64,000 bases of DNA. It comes from Gracilibacillus orientalis. Lineage in GTDB: Bacteria > Bacillota > Bacilli > Bacillales > Amphibacillaceae. Both the position numbers and the translations under genes were made by a program. Every line of letters begins with the position of its first letter. The stretch's first letter is position 1. Shown here piece by piece: positions 63,562 to 64,000 of the stretch. The stretch spans positions 310,001-374,000 of the forward strand of contig NZ_FOTR01000004.1 in NCBI RefSeq assembly GCF_900114645.1, written 5' to 3'. Below the pieces are notes generated by a model. That model saw only the letters and a program-made list of their open reading frames with translations, ran no database searches and was not told the origin of the DNA.

Positions 63562-64000
63562 TTAGAATAAGTGCATACTTAAATATCTTTCTCCTGTATC
63601 AGGAGCAATACAGACTATCTTTTTACCTGCACCTAATTTTTTTGCTACTTGGATGGTAGCAAAAACGGCCGCTCCTGCAGATGGACCAACAAAAAGTCCT
63701 TCTTCTACTGCTAGACGTTTAAATGTGTTAATCGCGTCATCATCAGCGATTTGGATAATTTCATCGTAAATAGAAGTATTTAAAATATCTGGAACAAAAC
63801 CAGGGCTTGTGCCAACTAGCTTGTGTTTACCCGGTTTACCACCAGATAATACAGGTGAACCTTTTGGCTCCACTACAGCTATATGTAGATCCGGAAGTTG
63901 TTGTCTTAGTACTTCACCAGTACCTGTAATAGTCCCCCCAGTTCCGGCAGTTGCGACAAAGCCATCCAAATCATGATTCATTTGCTCTAATATTTCAAGA
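63562..64000 (-). CDS. cysK: Cysteine synthase (PLP-dependent), 5' end outside window
   Basis: The C-terminal 145 codons of an O-acetylserine sulfhydrylase-type protein; the start lies beyond the right edge, so the ATG at 63981 is internal. FVATAGTGGTITGTG (PLP phosphate loop), VEPKGSPVLSGG, GLFVGPSAGAAV (PLP pyridine Ser) and CIAPDTGERYLSMHLF fit CysK. Confidence 0.92.
   Translation of the reverse strand, partial: LEILEQMNHDLDGFVATAGTGGTITGTGEVLRQQLPDLHIAVVEPKGSPVLSGGKPGKHKLVGTSPGFVPDILNTSIYDEIIQIADDDAINTFKRLAVEEGLFVGPSAGAAVFATIQVAKKLGAGKKIVCIAPDTGERYLSMHLF

Noticed and set aside
1-64000. CRISPR array or tRNA genes
   Set aside because: No regularly spaced direct repeats and no tRNA cloverleaf sequence was recognised on reading both strands; a covariance-model scan would be needed to be certain.

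Overview
The window is chromosomal DNA of a low-GC, endospore-forming Bacillaceae bacterium. Evidence: the conserved Bacillus backbone ponA-recU-sspM-yppE-cotD ... ypsA-gpsB-rnpB-ypsC; spore genes (sspM, cotD, a yqfQ-type protein, Spo0E family); intracellular subtilisin; L-box and THI-box riboswitches; AGGAGG-type ribosome binding sites with frequent TTG/GTG starts. Gene content and intergenic repeats resemble the halotolerant Oceanobacillus/Gracilibacillus/Virgibacillus group, but genus cannot be fixed from sequence alone. No tRNA, CRISPR array or intact mobile element was seen.

Layout. 0-5 kb: ponA (cut by the left edge), recU, sspM, yppE, cotD. 5-12.5 kb: accessory block with an orphan SdhB paralogue, a DUF1360 protein, a TVP38-family membrane protein, an alkaline-phosphatase-superfamily ectoenzyme, an EEP-fold phosphatase and a YkoP/YkoQ/YkoN-like trio (glycolipid synthase plus membrane phosphoesterase). 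12.6-15.7 kb: ECF41 sigma factor with its AhpD-like partner, then a MarR regulator, a decayed flavodoxin-fold oxidoreductase and an ArsI-type dioxygenase. 15.9-28 kb: core genes (ypsA, gpsB, rnpB, ypsC), an amidase, ypdQ/ypdP, csp, DUF72, NlpC/P60, thyA-dfrA, tatA-tatA-tatC, yozE.

28-39 kb: SOS-type divergent yolD / sbcD-sbcC locus, yqfQ, msrAB fusion, AbrB-type membrane protein, ferredoxin, acylphosphatase, Rieske-FAD oxidoreductase. 39-51 kb: accessory block with pseudogenes and relics of IS3- and Tn3-type elements, an ArsR-led redox operon, a Spo0E-kinase-ThDP enzyme cluster, endonuclease I and intracellular subtilisin, and a WYL regulator next to a DJ-1/PfpI protein. 51-56.5 kb: two separate ECF sigma/anti-sigma operons and a CAP-domain protein. 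57-62 kb: the ykoEDC thiamine-precursor ECF transporter under a TPP riboswitch, divergent from dapA under a lysine riboswitch. 62-64 kb: esterase, a Pro/Gly/Tyr-rich spore-type protein and the end of a cysteine synthase gene running off the right edge.

Functional themes: envelope building and remodelling (PBP1, GpsB, amidase, NlpC/P60, glycolipid and phosphoesterase cluster), sporulation (SASP, coat proteins with SigK-like promoters), DNA repair (RecU, SbcCD, LexA box), oxidative and arsenical stress (MsrAB, ArsI, ECF41), and metabolite-sensing RNAs.
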